Shown here one piece after another: positions 8,233 to 16,597 of a stretch of DNA of 51,480 bases. Position numbers and translations under genes: made by a program. The notes beneath the pieces were generated by a model that saw only the letters and a list, made by a program, of their open reading frames with translations, made no database searches and was not told the DNA's origin. Within the stretch, counting starts at the first letter, position 1. Each line of letters starts with the position of its first letter. The stretch is from Penumbrarchaeum sp964445525 (lineage in GTDB: Archaea; Thermoplasmatota; Penumbrarchaeia; Penumbrarchaeales; Penumbrarchaeaceae): positions 1-51,480 of the forward strand of contig CAYULA010000027.1 in NCBI GenBank assembly GCA_964445525.1, written 5' to 3'.

Positions 8233-10500
8233 TCAATCATTTCTTCTCTTTTGGGGTTTTCTCGAGGGAGGTTTTCCTCTTCTTGACTGGGGTTTTCCCC
8301 TGGGAGGACCTCTCCTGGATGGTTTTCTTCTGGTTTCCTTGACACCTTCAGGTCTCGGAGTGAGGGCCTTCATGGATACTTCGACCTTGCCCCTGTCTAT
8401 TGCTATGACCTTGACCCGGATCCTGTCTCCCAGCTGCACCCTGTCGGTTACCTTGTCCACATGGCCCCAGTCCAGTTCGGAAACGTGGAGGAGTCCGTCC
8501 ACCTTCTCGGTTAGCTTGACGAAGGCTCCAAACGGCATTATCTTGACCACCTCGGCGTCCTCGAAGATGTCTCCCACTTCCAGGGTCCTTACTATGGACC
8601 TTATCTTCTTCTCCGCCAGTTTTGCATTGGTGGAGTCCTCGGATGTGATCATTATTGTGCCGTCGTCTTCCACATCTATCTGAACCTCGAAGTCCTCTGT
8701 CATGGACCTTATCATCTTTCCGCCGGGACCTATCACATCACCGATCTTTTCGGGATCGATGGTAAGGGATATGATCCTCGGTGCGAACTCGGAAAGTTCC
8801 TTATTGGGCTCAGGTATTGTTTTCTTCATCACTTTCAGAAGCTCATGTATGGCTTTCCTCATCTGAGGGAATGTCGCCTTGATGATATCCATTGAAAGCC
8901 CCGGGGTTTTTGTATCCATCTGGATGGCGGTTATTCCCTCTTCGGTGGATGTGAACTTGAAATCCATGCCACCCTTACCGTCCTCCAGATCCTGGAGATC
9001 GGTCAGGACCTTCCATTTCTTACCTTTCGAGGCAAGGCCCATTGCCATTCCTGCAACCGGTTTTCTTATCGGTACTCCGGCATCCATCAATGCAAGTGTG
9101 GAACCGCATGTCGATGCCATGGACGATGACCCGTTGGACCCCATTACCTCGGACACCACCCTTATGGTGTAAGGGAACTCCGAATGGCTTGGGAGCACCG
9201 GAACAAGGGCCTTTTCGGCAAGTACCCCGTGTCCGATCTCCCTTCTCCCGGCACCTCTTATCGGTTTGACTTCGCCCACGGAAAACGGAAGGAAATTGTA
9301 GTGATGGAAATATTTCTTCTTTCCGTCGTTTTCCATCGTCTCCACAAGGAGGTCGTCACCTGGTGCACCCAGTGTACAGAACGAGAGGACCTGGGTCTCT
9401 CCTCTGCTGAAAAGACCCACTCCGTGGCTTCTGGGAACCACTCCCACTTCTGCAGAAAGGGTTCTGATCTCATCGAGTTTTCTTCCGTCCACCCTCTGAT
9501 CCTTCTCCAATATCGCCTCGGTTACCTGCTCCTCTATGAAATCGAAGAAGTTCTTTGACATCAGGTCCCTGATGTAGGATTCGGTCTCTTCAGGAGTCCA
9601 GTCCTTTCTCTTTAGCTTCTTCTTGAAATCGATTATTATCTTCTCCTCGAGTTCCTTTATGATCTTTTTCCTTTCTCCCTTGGAACCCTTGGGTTTGTTG
9701 AAGAGGTACTTGTCCATTTCCGGAAGCGCCACCTTCTTGATCCTTTCCCAGACCTTCTTGTCATCGGCTGTCATCTCGGAACTCCAGCTGAGCTCGGAAT
9801 CCTTCTTCTTCTCCTTTCCGATCTTCTTTTGTATGGTCTTCATGAACTTGATCATGGGTTCCATGGACTTCATCGCCATCTCGAACCCCTTGATCACCAT
9901 CTGATCCGGGAGCTCCCTTGCATCGCAGTCCACCATGGTGATCCTGTTCGAATCGCCCATTACCACCAGATTAAGTTCAGAGAATTCGATCTCCTCCGGT
10001 GATGGATTTACAATGTATTCTCCGTTCACCATCCCGATCCTGCATCCGGTTATGGGTCCGTCGAATGGGATGTCGGAGATCTCCAGTGCCAGGGTTGCCG
10101 CGATTATGCCAAGTATATCGGGTTTGTTCTCATTGTCCAGGCTCAGGGGCATGATGATTATCTGGATATCGTTCCTCAGCCCTTCCGGAAATAATGGCCT
10201 CAGTCCCCTGTCGATCATCCTTCCTGTAAGAACGGCTTCACTGGAGGGTCTTCCTTCCCTCTTCATGAATCTGGGGCCTTTGATCTTGCCAACTGCTGAA
10301 TACCTCTCCTCGTAATCCACCATCAAGGGGAAGAAATTCATCCCCTCCCTTGCGGATTTGGACATTGTAGCTGTGGCCAGTACCATTGTTTCTCCCATCT
10401 GAACCGTTACCGAAGCTCCGGCCTGATTTGCCATCCTTCCTTGTTCCACTATCAATTTCTTTCCTGCATATTCGGTCTCGAATCTTTCGACCTTGTTCAT
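8233..10500 (-). CDS. pnp: Polynucleotide phosphorylase (PNPase)
   Basis: A 755-residue full bacterial-type PNPase: first RNase PH domain (about 1-220), all-helical linker (about 225-330), second RNase PH domain (335-560), KH domain with GPGG (591-594), S1 domain (643-712) and an Arg/Lys/Pro-rich tail (715-755). The phosphate-binding SNGSSSM (455-461) and metal ligands equivalent to E. coli D486 and D492 (here D507 and D513) are present, so it should degrade RNA 3' to 5' with phosphate and can add tails. The usual FFRREGRP loop reads FMKREGRP. Archaea normally use an exosome (Rrp41/Rrp42) instead, so this gene is unusual and may be an ancient transfer from bacteria. No rpsO lies upstream. Codon style matches its neighbours. 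Confidence 0.95.
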   Translation of the reverse strand: MNKVERFETEYAGKKLIVEQGRMANQAGASVTVQMGETMVLATATMSKSAREGMNFFPLMVDYEERYSAVGKIKGPRFMKREGRPSSEAVLTGRMIDRGLRPLFPEGLRNDIQIIIMPLSLDNENKPDILGIIAATLALEISDIPFDGPITGCRIGMVNGEYIVNPSPEEIEFSELNLVVMGDSNRITMVDCDARELPDQMVIKGFEMAMKSMEPMIKFMKTIQKKIGKEKKKDSELSWSSEMTADDKKVWERIKKVALPEMDKYLFNKPKGSKGERKKIIKELEEKIIIDFKKKLKRKDWTPEETESYIRDLMSKNFFDFIEEQVTEAILEKDQRVDGRKLDEIRTLSAEVGVVPRSHGVGLFSRGETQVLSFCTLGAPGDDLLVETMENDGKKKYFHHYNFLPFSVGEVKPIRGAGRREIGHGVLAEKALVPVLPSHSEFPYTIRVVSEVMGSNGSSSMASTCGSTLALMDAGVPIRKPVAGMAMGLASKGKKWKVLTDLQDLEDGKGGMDFKFTSTEEGITAIQMDTKTPGLSMDIIKATFPQMRKAIHELLKVMKKTIPEPNKELSEFAPRIISLTIDPEKIGDVIGPGGKMIRSMTEDFEVQIDVEDDGTIMITSEDSTNAKLAEKKIRSIVRTLEVGDIFEDAEVVKIMPFGAFVKLTEKVDGLLHVSELDWGHVDKVTDRVQLGDRIRVKVIAIDRGKVEVSMKALTPRPEGVKETRRKPSRRGPPRGKPQSRRGKPPSRKPQKRRND

Positions 10501-10850
10501 AGTATCACCATATCAAGCACACAGGGTCCGGAAGGTAGTTTATCACCATTTGATCTCATTTCCTTCAACCATGCCTTCAATACCTTCCTCTTTGGGTCTG
10601 GACAGCATCGAAACGGTGAGGTAAAAAAAGGATCCTGATTTGCCAAAGGGCCCTCTTCATCGATTATGCGGGAAAGCCCTGCTTTCCCTTACCGGGTCAA
10701 TACCATCCTGACCATCGTTTAGTCTCATTTCCTGTGTATCGAACCATCCAATACAGTTCCCTTATAAGTGTTTTGTCCGTGTCATCAGTGAAGATTGGGC
10801 AACATTGAAGTAATTATGAAATGTATATCAAGATGATTAGGGGGACCTCA
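10501..10850. promoter_or_regulatory. Intergenic region between pnp and the thioredoxin-like gene
   Basis: This 350-bp gap holds divergent promoters and no convincing gene on either strand. A plus-strand TATA-like element (CCTTATAAG, about 10759-10767) would start a leader of about 60 nt for the thioredoxin-like gene. A perfect hairpin GGGAAAGC-CCT-GCTTTCCC lies at 10670-10688; it is not followed by a T run, so I do not call it a terminator. Confidence 0.4.
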
Positions 10851-11237
10851 ATGACGAAGATCATGGAATTGGACAGGGAGGACTTTGACGAGGTAATTAA
10901 CAACTGTGACCAGATGGTAATAGTAGAATTTTACACCAATTCATGTCCGAACTGCAAGAACATGGAACCAATATACACGAATCTGGCCGAAACCATGGGA
11001 AATAAGGCAAGGTTCTGCAGGGTAAACGCACAGCTACATCAGGAGATAGCAATGTTGTACGGTGTCCAGTCTGTTCCCACCTTCAAATTTTTCTGCCACA
11101 GAAAGCCCATCGGGGAGATAGTGGGAGCCGTGAACAAGACCATTTTGAAAAATACCATAGTGGATTTCGGACAGTGGAGGGAGAAGTGCTTCAAAGGCTC
11201 AACACCGATAAGCTACGACATGACCGGCTATGTCTGA
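10851..11237 (+). CDS. Thioredoxin-like protein with CPNC active site
   Basis: A 128-residue thioredoxin fold. The redox motif is CPNC in FYTNSCPNCKNMEPIY and the cis-Pro is in the VQSVPTFKFF segment. The classic WCGPC is replaced by SCPNC, without the Trp, so its redox potential may differ. The ATG at 10851 follows AGGGGGACC and is preferred to the one at 10821. A C-terminal extension (REKCFKGSTPISYDM) adds a further Cys. Its stop overlaps the first possible RuBisCO start codon by 8 bases, so the pair may be co-transcribed. A role as reductant or regulator of RuBisCO or phosphoribulokinase is only a guess from position. Confidence 0.85.
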   Translation: MTKIMELDREDFDEVINNCDQMVIVEFYTNSCPNCKNMEPIYTNLAETMGNKARFCRVNAQLHQEIAMLYGVQSVPTFKFFCHRKPIGEIVGAVNKTILKNTIVDFGQWREKCFKGSTPISYDMTGYV

Positions 11238-11253
11238 TCAGCGTATCAGAAAG

Positions 11254-11262
11254 TTTAATAAA
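11254..11262 (+). promoter_or_regulatory. TATA box for leaderless RuBisCO transcript
   Basis: TTTAATAAA is centred about 26 bp upstream of the ATG at 11284, the spacing seen for leaderless archaeal mRNAs. It lies inside the upstream extension of the RuBisCO frame, which argues that 11284, not 11230, is the used start. Confidence 0.55.
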
Positions 11263-11283
11263 CTCTCAGAAATAAGTCGAATC

Positions 11284-12579
11284 ATGGCTAAAATTGATTG
11301 GTACGACCAGTTCGTGGACCTCGACCACGAGCCGGGAAAAGATGAATTACTGGTTCTATTCAGGTTCGATCCCCCATCCGGTATGTCGAGGAAGGAGAGC
11401 GCCGGAAGAATTGCCTCCGAAAGTTCTACCGGAACCTGGACAACACTCTCAAAACTTCCTGATAGAATGAAGAACCTGCAGGCGACTGCATACGAGATGG
11501 ATGGAGACTTCCTCAAGGTTTCCTATCCCCTTGACCTCTGGGAGAGGGGCAACATATGCCAGCTCCTTTCGGGGATAGCAGGGAATATTTTCGGAATGAA
11601 GGGCGTTCGCAACCTGAGATTGATAGATGCCACCCTTCCGGAAAAATATGTATCCTCCTTCAAAGGACCCAACAGATCCATGAAGGGCATCAGGAGGATG
11701 ATGAGGGTAAACAAGAGGCCCTTGACCGGTGCTGTTCCCAAGCCCAAGATCGGTTTTTCATCTCTCGAACATGCAAAGGTCGGTTATGAAACCTGGATGG
11801 GAGGATTTGATTTCGTAAAGGACGATGAGAACCTGTCATCCCTTGGTTTCAACAAGTTCGACAAGAGGGTGGAATTGCTGGCAAGGTACAGGAATAAGGC
11901 GGAGAAAAAGACTGGTAAGATCAAGGACGCCTATGTTAACATAACCGCCGATGTCGAGGAGATGAAGCGCAGGGCGGAAGTCCTGCATGATCATGGTTTC
12001 AGATATGCAATGGTGGATGTGGTGATCGTCGGTCATGCAGCCGTTCAATCCATCCTGGACCATACGAGGGACCTCGGTATGTCCGTGCATGCCCACAGGG
12101 CGATGCACGCCTCCTTCACCAGGAACAATAAACAAGGAATGACAATGCAGTTCCTCGCAAAGACCATGAGGCTTCTGGGTGTAAATCAGATACATACCGG
12201 AACCGCGGTGGGAAAGCTTGTCGGATCAAGAGAGGAGGTGGCTTCCCTCGCTGATGTTCTGAGGAAGAGGGTAACTCCGGAAAAGAAGGGTATCCTTATG
12301 GAGCAGGACTGGGGAACCATAAAGACCGCCTTCCCTGTGGCATCCGGAGGGCTTCATCCCGGTCTTGTACCTGATGTCATGGACATATACGGGACAGATC
12401 TGGTCATGCTCGTAAGCGGAGGAATTCACGGCCATCCCAAGGGTGTCAGGGCAGGAGCAAAGGCGGCCATGCAGGCAATAGAGGCCTGGATGGATGACGT
12501 CACCCTGGAGGAGAAGGCCAAGACCTCAAAAGAGCTTGCACTCGCCCTTGAAAAGTGGGGCAGGCACAAGCCCAAGTGA
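11284..12579 (+). CDS. rbcL: RuBisCO large subunit, archaeal form III type
   Basis: A 431-residue ribulose-bisphosphate carboxylase. All catalytic residues are visible: ESSTGTW near residue 46-52, Asn in AGNIFG (N101), K153/K155 in PKPKIG, the carbamylated lysine and metal ligands in GGFDFVKDDE (K179, D181, E182), H275 in RAMHA, H304 in QIHTGT, loop-6 K311 in VGKL, S354 in VASGG and the SGGIHGHP phosphate loop. Length and the ALEKWG C terminus are those of form III enzymes. It carboxylates ribulose-1,5-bisphosphate to 3-phosphoglycerate. No AMP phosphorylase or ribose-1,5-bisphosphate isomerase gene lies nearby, but a phosphoribulokinase is encoded at 30239-31168. The start at 11284 has a TATA box at the right distance. 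The sub-form (III-a, b, c) needs a tree. Confidence 0.95.
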   Translation: MAKIDWYDQFVDLDHEPGKDELLVLFRFDPPSGMSRKESAGRIASESSTGTWTTLSKLPDRMKNLQATAYEMDGDFLKVSYPLDLWERGNICQLLSGIAGNIFGMKGVRNLRLIDATLPEKYVSSFKGPNRSMKGIRRMMRVNKRPLTGAVPKPKIGFSSLEHAKVGYETWMGGFDFVKDDENLSSLGFNKFDKRVELLARYRNKAEKKTGKIKDAYVNITADVEEMKRRAEVLHDHGFRYAMVDVVIVGHAAVQSILDHTRDLGMSVHAHRAMHASFTRNNKQGMTMQFLAKTMRLLGVNQIHTGTAVGKLVGSREEVASLADVLRKRVTPEKKGILMEQDWGTIKTAFPVASGGLHPGLVPDVMDIYGTDLVMLVSGGIHGHPKGVRAGAKAAMQAIEAWMDDVTLEEKAKTSKELALALEKWGRHKPK

Positions 12580-12580
12580 T

Positions 12581-14374
12581 TCAGATAAGACGGTTGAGGT
12601 TCTCCACAAGCGAGTCGAAGAGCTTCAATCCCTCATCGATCGGTGCGGGAGTGGAGAGATCGACTCCCGCTCCCCTCAATAATTCCAGAGGAGGCTCTGA
12701 TCCGCCCTTCTTCAGCATTCCCAGATAATCATCCAGGTCCAGTTTTCCTTCCACTATGCCTTTTGAAATTGCGGTAGCGGCGGAGAAACCTGTTGCATAC
12801 TTGTATACGTAGAAATTGTAATAGAAATGCGGGATCCTGGCCCATTCCAGATCTATCTCGTTGTCGTGGAATGTTCGGGGTCCGAAATGGTCCTCGTTGA
12901 GTTTTCCGTATATTTCCGATAACCCCTCAGCTGTGAGCGGCTTGTCATTTTCCACCAGAGAGGCGATCTCCTTTTCGAATTCGGAGAACATTGTCTGTCT
13001 GAAAACGGTTCCCTTGAAGCTGTCCAGATGGTGGTTTGTAAGGTATATCCTTTCATCATTCGATGTCCAGATATCCGAAAGATGCCTGAGCAGGAGATTC
13101 TCGTTGACGGTGGAGGCCACCTCTGCCACGAATATCCTGTAATCCGCTGTAATATGGGGCTGGTTCTCGTTTGCAAGATATGTGTGAACGGAATGGCCGA
13201 TTTCATGGGCCAGTGTGAACACATCGTTCACTTTCCCCTCGTAATTCATCATGATGTAAGGGGGAGAGTCGTAGCAACCTGAAGAATACGCACCGGACCT
13301 CTTGCCTCTGTTCTCGTACACGTCTATCCATCTGTTGTCCCTGGCTTTTTTCAGTATTGATGCCACCTCGTCTCCCAGTGGTTCCATTGCTGCGATGACC
13401 ATTTCCCAGGCTTCTTCATAGGGTATCTTCCTGTCGAAGTCCTTGACGAGTGGTGCATAGACATCATAGAAGTGGACCTGTTCGAGGTCAAGTACCCTCT
13501 TTCTCAGGTCCAGGTAATCATACATGGATGGCAGATGTTTTCTCACCGCCTCGATCAGGGAGTTGTATACGTCCTCTGTAACCTCGTCGCTGTCCAGGGA
13601 AGCTTCAAGAGAAGAGGAGTAATTCCTGGCCCTTGACCTGAACATTCTCTTTTTCAGCTCACCCTCTATCAATGATGCGAACGTGTTCTTGTGTTCATCG
13701 TATACGGAATAAAGGGCTTTGAAGGCGTTCATTCTCACCTCCCTGTTATCCGATGTCATGAAAGAGATGTACCTTCCGTGGGACAGCTCCACCTCATTTC
13801 CTTCCCTATCCTTTATTGTGGGGAACTTCAGGTCTGCGTCGTTGAGCATCTTGAACGCTTTTGATGGTGTCTCAAGGGCCTCATCTGCCATTGCCAGAAG
13901 CCTTTCCTCCCTTTTTGACAGGAAATGTTCCTTCTTTCTTATTATCTCCTTCAACGGGACCTCCGCAAATCTCAGTTCATCTTCCTTCAGAAGGTCATTC
14001 AGCTTCTTTTTGGGGAGCTCCAGTATCTCCGGTATGATGTAGGAACCTGCTGTTTCGAGCTTTACCACCATGTTCACGGCCCTGTCGTGGAGTTCCTGAT
14101 ATCTTCTGTTCCTGAGGTCCTCGTCATGTCGGAGATGGGAGTAGGTGTAGACCCTCTCGAGGATCCTGGAGATCTCGTCTGTCAACCTGATAATCCTGGC
14201 AATGGATTTGGTATCCTTCAAGGTCCCTTTCAGATCGGTTATCTCACCGATCCTGTTCCGGACGGAATCCAGTTCTTTTTCCCACACATCTTCGTCTTCG
14301 TACATCCTCTGGAGGTCCCATCTCATCTCCTCCGGTATCTCGCTTCTTTCCCTGATGCTTCCATTCTTTTTCAT
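12581..14374 (-). CDS. pepF: Oligoendopeptidase F (M3B metallopeptidase)
   Basis: A 597-residue cytosolic zinc peptidase, the normal size for the family. The thermolysin-type motif LAHEIGHSVH places zinc ligands at H390 and H394 with catalytic E391; the third ligand lies about 25-30 residues later in the EVAST segment. The helical N-terminal lobe (1-200) limits access to short peptides of roughly 7-17 residues. Its ATG overlaps the stop of the acetyltransferase gene by four bases (ATGA), so the two are translationally coupled. It converges on the RuBisCO gene with one base between stops. Confidence 0.93.
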   Translation of the reverse strand: MKKNGSIRERSEIPEEMRWDLQRMYEDEDVWEKELDSVRNRIGEITDLKGTLKDTKSIARIIRLTDEISRILERVYTYSHLRHDEDLRNRRYQELHDRAVNMVVKLETAGSYIIPEILELPKKKLNDLLKEDELRFAEVPLKEIIRKKEHFLSKREERLLAMADEALETPSKAFKMLNDADLKFPTIKDREGNEVELSHGRYISFMTSDNREVRMNAFKALYSVYDEHKNTFASLIEGELKKRMFRSRARNYSSSLEASLDSDEVTEDVYNSLIEAVRKHLPSMYDYLDLRKRVLDLEQVHFYDVYAPLVKDFDRKIPYEEAWEMVIAAMEPLGDEVASILKKARDNRWIDVYENRGKRSGAYSSGCYDSPPYIMMNYEGKVNDVFTLAHEIGHSVHTYLANENQPHITADYRIFVAEVASTVNENLLLRHLSDIWTSNDERIYLTNHHLDSFKGTVFRQTMFSEFEKEIASLVENDKPLTAEGLSEIYGKLNEDHFGPRTFHDNEIDLEWARIPHFYYNFYVYKYATGFSAATAISKGIVEGKLDLDDYLGMLKKGGSEPPLELLRGAGVDLSTPAPIDEGLKLFDSLVENLNRLI

Positions 14375-14853
14375 CGGCGGACCTCCTTGAACATCTCCAT
14401 GTGGTCAATTCCGGCATCGAGGAATACTTTTCCCCTTTCCCTGTAACCGCAGGACCTGTAGAAATCCATTGCAATCACCTGTGAATGGAGGATTAGTTCT
14501 TCGGGATCTCTTTTTAGGGCTTCTTCCTCCATACTCTTCATTATGGAGGTCCCAACTCCCTTACCCCTGTGATCCTTTAGTACAGCAAGCCTCTCGATCT
14601 TGACGGATTTACCGTAGGACCTGATCCTGCCGCAACCTACGGGTTTTCCGTCGATCCTTGCAAGGAAATGCAGGGATTCTTCCTCGAACTCATCGTATTC
14701 ACGGTCCCGGGGAACATTCTGTTCCTTTATGAAGACAATCTCTCTGATTGAGTGGACCTCTTCAAGCTGCTTTTCGGTTTCCACCTTCTCTATGGACAGT
14801 TGTTTGATTGCCCTCACGGTCCTTGTTAATTGCAGATTGGTATTTAACGGCAT
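14371..14853 (-). CDS. GNAT-family N-acetyltransferase
   Basis: A 160-residue GNAT fold. Motif A, with the acetyl-CoA pyrophosphate loop, is visible in LAVLKDHRGKGVGTSIM (R/Q-x-x-G-x-G/A pattern). Strand beta-4 precedes it (VKIERLAV) and the C-terminal AMDFYRSCGYRERG is motif B. The N-terminal IREIVFIKEQNVPRDREYDEFE resembles the ElaA/YjcF-like subgroup. The acceptor substrate is not known. The first 18 or so residues lack family features, so the real start may be an internal GTG. It sits between the redox protein and pepF in one minus-strand run. Confidence 0.85.
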   Translation of the reverse strand: MPLNTNLQLTRTVRAIKQLSIEKVETEKQLEEVHSIREIVFIKEQNVPRDREYDEFEEESLHFLARIDGKPVGCGRIRSYGKSVKIERLAVLKDHRGKGVGTSIMKSMEEEALKRDPEELILHSQVIAMDFYRSCGYRERGKVFLDAGIDHMEMFKEVRR

Positions 14854-15083
14854 TACCCCAAAAGCTCGGAAATTTCATCGGGTTTGAGGACCTTGCCGCT
14901 GGATACGACCTTGCCGTCTATTGAAAGAGCGGGAGTGATCATCACTCCCCTGTTCATTATCTCGGTCATATCCTCGACCTTGATTATTTCAGCATCTTTC
15001 TTGGTATTTTTAACGGCTTTTTCCACGTTTTTTGCAAGTCTCTTGCATTTGGCGCACCCGGATCCAAGTATCTCTATTTTCAT
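14853..15083 (-). CDS. Small CxxC thioredoxin-like protein (TM0996/MTH895 type)
   Basis: A 76-residue mini-thioredoxin with CAKC at C10-C13 (GSGCAKCKRL) and a cis-Pro in ITPALSIDGKVV. Members of this family are frequently encoded next to ArsP/UPF0718 permeases, as here: the permease gene ends 14 bp upstream. It probably handles metal(loid)-thiol chemistry or permease reduction. The start ATG is preceded by a GGAGGA Shine-Dalgarno element. Confidence 0.88.
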   Translation of the reverse strand: MKIEILGSGCAKCKRLAKNVEKAVKNTKKDAEIIKVEDMTEIMNRGVMITPALSIDGKVVSSGKVLKPDEISELLG

Positions 15084-15097
15084 TTGTTTTTCCTCCT

Positions 15098-16171
15098 TTA
15101 TACTATTAAATTACCGTAAACATGTCCTGCCATCGTGGAGATGATAATTACCAACAGTATGTATGCTCCGGTCTTTTTCGCCCCCATCACCTTGTAAAGA
15201 ACAATCATGTTCGGGAGGCTCACCGCAGGTCCCGCAAGGAGAAGGGAAAGAGCAGGGCCAGCCCCCATCTGCCCATCCAGGTATCCAAAAGTTGTTCCGA
15301 TTATCGGAACCTCAAGAAGGGTCGGCATGTAGAGAAGGGCCCCTATCACCGAAGCGGTGAGGTTCGAGATTATCGATTCTCCTCCCACGATTGGAGCGAA
15401 CGTCTCGGGGGGAAGGAAATATGCAATTATTCCCACCACGAACGCTCCAATAACAAGGATGGGCACTATCTTTTTGGAGAGGTCCCAGGTCTCGTCCCAC
15501 CAGTCCCTGAGATCCTCTGTTTCGAACAGTTTCCAGAGCATCAATCCAAGCACGATCAGGAGTCCAGCAACTATGGGTCCTTTTATCGTCCAGGACAGTG
15601 AGGAAGCGGCGAAGATCAGTATTCCCAGAAGAATACCGAGGAGTGCGGGAACGATCCATTTTCCCGTTTTTCCCCCGGTATCCTGGACGGGTGTGGGATT
15701 CTTCATAGCATCCCTTACAAGCTCCCTGTCATGCTTCCTGAACATAAGGGACATGTATGCTCCTATGACCATGGACATCAAGATGGCGCCGAAGGCCCTG
15801 GCAGCTCCCAGATCGTATCCCAGGGCGCTTCCGGTGTAGAATATTGCCAGTACATTGATGGCAGGTCCGCTGTAAAGAAAAGCGGTGGCAGGTCCGATCC
15901 CCGAACCTTTCTTGTATATGCCCGCAAATAACGGAAGAATTGTGCAGGAGCAGACAGCCAGCACAACTCCAGAGGTGGCTGCAATTGGATATGAGATATA
16001 TCTCCCCACCCTGGGACCAAGGTACTTGAGGATCGCCTCCTTCTTGACGAAAGCAGCGATTGCTCCCGCTATGAAAAGGGCGGGGATCAGACATGTTACC
16101 GTATGGTTGGTAACGTAATCCAGGAGTGCATCCCATCCCGATAGCAGTGCTTCCAAAATGATATCTATCAT
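15098..16171 (-). CDS. ArsP/UPF0718-like permease
   Basis: A 357-residue protein with about 8-10 transmembrane helices in two halves. The signature CSCTILPLFAGIYKKG (C74, C76) of the DUF318 permease family lies in the first half, with a matching GPAVSLPNMI loop in the second. ArsP members export trivalent organoarsenicals; other relatives have been linked to other metals. It is divergent from an ArsR-type repressor, and a TTTCAA-N6-TTGAAA site covers the gap before its start, which supports metal(loid)-induced efflux. The exact substrate is inferred, not shown. Confidence 0.88.
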   Translation of the reverse strand: MIDIILEALLSGWDALLDYVTNHTVTCLIPALFIAGAIAAFVKKEAILKYLGPRVGRYISYPIAATSGVVLAVCSCTILPLFAGIYKKGSGIGPATAFLYSGPAINVLAIFYTGSALGYDLGAARAFGAILMSMVIGAYMSLMFRKHDRELVRDAMKNPTPVQDTGGKTGKWIVPALLGILLGILIFAASSLSWTIKGPIVAGLLIVLGLMLWKLFETEDLRDWWDETWDLSKKIVPILVIGAFVVGIIAYFLPPETFAPIVGGESIISNLTASVIGALLYMPTLLEVPIIGTTFGYLDGQMGAGPALSLLLAGPAVSLPNMIVLYKVMGAKKTGAYILLVIIISTMAGHVYGNLIV

Positions 16172-16191
16172 GAGTTCATTACTCCAAACTG

Positions 16192-16209
16192 TTTCAAATT
16201 TCCTTGAAA
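16192..16209. promoter_or_regulatory. Operator 1 (TTTCAA-N6-TTGAAA), permease side
   Basis: TTTCAA at 16192-16197 and TTGAAA at 16204-16209 form an inverted repeat with a 6-bp spacer, 20 bp upstream of the permease ATG (16171). It overlaps where the minus-strand promoter should lie. It has the same half-sites and spacing as the second site at 16244-16261; centres are 52 bp apart. Confidence 0.7.
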
Positions 16210-16227
16210 TAGGTCATGGCCCGGATG

Positions 16228-16264
16228 TATATAATGATTTCTATTTCAAGATTATTTGAAATAG
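16228..16264 (+). promoter_or_regulatory. arsR promoter with operator 2
   Basis: The TATA box TATATAA (16228-16234) is followed by CTATTTCAA (16241-16249), GATTAT, and TTGAAATAG (16256-16264): 9-bp perfect arms around a 6-bp spacer. The site covers the expected transcription start, so ArsR binding here would repress its own gene. It shares the TTTCAA-N6-TTGAAA core with operator 1. Confidence 0.72.
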
Positions 16265-16273
16265 GTGTTGAAT

Positions 16274-16597
16274 ATGGAGATACCCGATCCGATCAAGGAT
16301 GACGTTAAAAAGGCCGGTGGTCTTGACGCCATCCTGAAGAAAATACCCGATGAGGCTGTAACCGAGAGGATGGCCAGGGCATTCAAGTCCCTATCAGATC
16401 CTTACAGGCTCAGGATACTCCACATTCTCATGGTCCAACCCCTCTGTGTTTGCTGCATCAAGGAGATGCTGGACCTATCCGATTCCGGATTGTCATATCA
16501 TCTATCCAGGTTGAAGGATTCTGGATTGATCGAGGGAAAACAGGAAAAGAACTGGATCATATACCGTCCGACAAAACTAGCAAGGGAGCTGTTGTGA
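16274..16597 (+). CDS. arsR: ArsR/SmtB-family metal(loid)-responsive repressor
   Basis: A 107-residue winged-helix protein: FKSLSDPYRLRILHIL, then LSDSGLSYHLSRLKDSGLI as recognition helix and wing (IIYRPT). A thiol cluster CVCC lies just before the recognition helix (C58, C60, C61 from this start), the place where ArsR-class repressors bind As(III), Sb(III) or soft metals. Two operators flank its promoter. ATG at 16274 is preferred to 16265 because the N-terminal MLN is in the leader. The stop codon TGA overlaps the ATG of peptidase E by one base, so they are coupled. Confidence 0.9.
   Translation: MEIPDPIKDDVKKAGGLDAILKKIPDEAVTERMARAFKSLSDPYRLRILHILMVQPLCVCCIKEMLDLSDSGLSYHLSRLKDSGLIEGKQEKNWIIYRPTKLARELL

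Noticed and set aside
10670..10688. Intrinsic terminator
   Set aside because: A good hairpin but no T run after it in either direction, and it lies upstream of both divergent genes.
10501..10820. A ribosomal protein S15 gene or other small gene upstream of pnp, as in bacteria
   Set aside because: No frame of adequate length or codon quality on either strand; the stretch looks like promoter and leader DNA.
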